Shown here piece by piece: positions 62,587 through 64,000 of a DNA stretch of 64,000 nt; the first letter of the stretch is position 1; every line of letters begins with the position of its first letter. Under the pieces are notes generated by a model, which saw only the letters and a program-made list of their open reading frames with translations, made no database searches and was not told where the DNA came from. The translations under genes and the position numbers were made by a program. The stretch is from NCBI RefSeq assembly GCF_021390155.1, contig NZ_CP089985.1, forward strand, positions 4,537,001 through 4,601,000. The letters are read 5' to 3'. Source of the stretch: Pseudomonas sp. HN11. GTDB taxonomy: Bacteria; Pseudomonadota; Gammaproteobacteria; Pseudomonadales; Pseudomonadaceae.

Positions 62587-63708
62587 TTAGCGTTTGCGCA
62601 GGATCACGCTGCCGATCGAATAGCCCGCGCCAAACGAGCTGAGCACCGCTACGGAGCCCTTGGGCAGATCATCCTGGTAGGTGTGGAAGGCAATCACCGA
62701 ACCCGCCGAGCTGGTATTGGCGTAGGTATCAAGGATCACCGGCGCTTCTTCCACCGACGCTTCGCGGCCCAGCAGTTTCTTCACGATCAGGTGGTTCATG
62801 CTCAGGTTGGCCTGGTGCAGCCAGAAGCGCTTCACATCGGTCACGTTCAGCTGGTTTTCTTCCAGGTGCACGCCGATCAGCTCGGCCACCATCGGGCATA
62901 CGTCGCGGAACACCTTGCGGCCTTCCTGTATGAACAGCTTGTCCGGCGCGCCGACACCTTCTTCCGCGGTGCGGTTGAGAAAGCCGAAGTTGTTGCGGAT
63001 GTTATTGGAGAACTTGGTCAGCAGCTTGGTGCTCACCACGTCGAACTGATGTTCGGACGTTGCAAGGTCAGCGCGCTCCAGCACCACGGCGGTGGCCGCG
63101 TCACCAAAGATGAAGTGGCTGTCACGGTCGCGGAAATTCAGGTGGCCGGTGCAGACTTCCGGGTTGACCATCAAAATCGCCCGCGCCTGGCCCAGCTGGA
63201 TGCTGTTGGCCGCGTTCTGGATGCCGAAGGTAGCCGAGGAACACGCCACGTTCATGTCAAAACCAAAACCCTCGATGCCCAAGGCTTCCTGCACTTCAAT
63301 GGCGATAGCCGGGTAGGCGCGCTGCAGGTTGGAGCAAGCGACGATCACACCGTCGATGTCGGCGGCGGTTTTGCCGGCGCGTTGCAGGGCTTGTTCGGCG
63401 GCGCCGACGGCCATCTGGCAGAGCACCGACCATTCGTCGTTGCTGCGCTCGGGCAGGCGTGGGGCCATGCGCTGCGGGTCGAGAATGCCGTCTTTGTCCA
63501 TCACGAAGCGGCTCTTGATGCCCGAGGCTTTTTCGATGAAGGCGGCGCTGGATTCGGTCAGCGGCGGCACATCACCACGCTCGATAGCCGCGGCGTTGTC
63601 GCTGTTGAACTGTTGTACGTAGGCATTGAAAGACTGCACCAGCTCTTCGTTGGAGATGCTATTGGCCGGGGTGTACAGGCCAGTGCCGCTGATGACGACG
63701 TTATGCAC
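62587..63708 (-). CDS. Beta-ketoacyl-ACP synthase III-like enzyme, PA3286 type
   Basis: 373 residues from a GTG at 63708 with AGAGGA six bases upstream; the longer open frame is rejected. The thiolase-fold catalytic triad is present: Cys in MNVACSSATFG, His in FWLHQANLSMNHL, Asn in ILDTYANTSSAG. The length and the acidic insert (VQSFNAYVQQFNSDNAAAIERG) match the PA3286 branch, reported to condense octanoyl-CoA with malonyl-ACP and so feed beta-oxidation products back into fatty acid synthesis. It is upstream of the ECF sigma gene in an apparent operon. Confidence 0.9.
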   Translation of the reverse strand: MHNVVISGTGLYTPANSISNEELVQSFNAYVQQFNSDNAAAIERGDVPPLTESSAAFIEKASGIKSRFVMDKDGILDPQRMAPRLPERSNDEWSVLCQMAVGAAEQALQRAGKTAADIDGVIVACSNLQRAYPAIAIEVQEALGIEGFGFDMNVACSSATFGIQNAANSIQLGQARAILMVNPEVCTGHLNFRDRDSHFIFGDAATAVVLERADLATSEHQFDVVSTKLLTKFSNNIRNNFGFLNRTAEEGVGAPDKLFIQEGRKVFRDVCPMVAELIGVHLEENQLNVTDVKRFWLHQANLSMNHLIVKKLLGREASVEEAPVILDTYANTSSAGSVIAFHTYQDDLPKGSVAVLSSFGAGYSIGSVILRKR

Positions 63709-63945
63709 GGTCGTTCCTCTAAATCTGTCAGGCAGAAGATATTGGTACCGTCGTACCAAACTGTAAGTAGTCCGATTCCGCACCGCGGACACCAAACTGG
63801 CAACGCTTTATTCCTTCGCGTCGTGGCTGCAACTGTCAACCTGTAACGACGATTCCGGCATTTATAGGCGCGAAGTTTGCCACAACCCTCGGAATTTGGC
63901 GCTATCTGCGGACAAACAGTGTTTTCCCTGGGAATGCATTCGAAC

Positions 63946-63971
63946 GTGGGAGCGGGCTTGCCCACTCCCAC
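63946..63971. repeat. REP hairpin at the right edge
   Basis: GTGGGAG (63946-63952) and CTCCCAC (63965-63971) pair, with GGGC/GCCC inside. It is the third REP-type element with the same core in this window. The rest of the 290 bases upstream of the FabH-like gene shows no ORF. Confidence 0.82.
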
Positions 63972-64000
63972 AGGGGATTTGTGTTGGGTCTCAGGGCTCT

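Noticed and set aside
62572..63846. Open frame of 424 codons on the plus strand
   Set aside because: Antisense to the FabH-like gene, whose catalytic triad is intact.
1..64000. tRNA, rRNA, CRISPR, prophage or insertion sequence
   Set aside because: I looked for acceptor/T-loop patterns, regular spaced repeats, integrase or transposase frames and terminal inverted repeats and found none.

Overview
The window is a chromosomal segment from a Pseudomonas, most likely of the P. fluorescens lineage. This rests on the gene families, the GC-rich codon use, short REP elements with the GTGGGAGC...GCTCCCAC core, and gene blocks I recognise from other pseudomonads: relA-mazG, the gbuA-gbuR block with its two transporters, and fabH-like/ECF sigma/zf-HC2 anti-sigma. 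It looks like core chromosome. I see no prophage, insertion sequence, integron, CRISPR array, rRNA or tRNA.

Layout. 1-7.1 kb: the 3' part of a hybrid sensor kinase, rmuC facing it, several small proteins of unknown function and a FadL-type outer membrane protein. 7.1-9.5 kb: a MarR regulator, an MFS transporter, an unlisted 39-residue membrane peptide and a periplasmic glutathione peroxidase; two related palindromes lie in the two promoters. 9.5-18.6 kb: a ten-gene late cobalamin operon (cobO-cobB-bluB-cbiB-cobC/D-cobQ-cobU-cobT-cobC-cobS) read leftward behind a cobalamin riboswitch, with almost every start overlapping the previous stop. 18.7-23.3 kb: two paralogous NlpC/P60 lipoproteins, hda, a PerM-type permease and a DUF2066 protein. 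23.6-26.5 kb: purM-purN, a DUF3108 protein and a 62-residue protein. 26.6-33.5 kb, leftward: cysM-rlmD, relA, mazG and a DUF2058 protein, with tapT upstream of cysM. 33.5-38.9 kb: gbuR diverging from gbuA, an NTF2-like protein, an NCS1 transporter and a sodium:solute symporter, a guanidinobutyrate uptake and hydrolysis unit. 38.9-40.4 kb: an accessory patch with an amidase and Cys-rich lipoprotein pair, and a 40-codon ORF in a short transcript-like region. 40.4-48.7 kb: LysR/MFS and NCS1 transporters, an S1-domain protein, envelope proteins and small proteins. 48.7-58.9 kb: DEAD helicase, YbdG-type channel, EamA exporter, azoreductase, a LysR-hydrolase-cyclophilin-ABC transporter series and aqpZ. 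58.9-63.7 kb: FemAB/GNAT-like protein, Porin_5-type porin, and a fabH2-ECF sigma-anti-sigma operon.

Most interesting items: the amidase/lipoprotein pair with ATGA-overlapping genes (possible effector/immunity module); the 40-codon ORF beside the gbu locus (possible dual-function RNA); the 39-residue membrane peptide coupled to an MFS gene; a probably leaderless marR transcript with its operator over the -10; and a near-perfect 24-bp dyad between gbuR and gbuA. Protein functions are inferred from remembered family motifs; no database search was possible.
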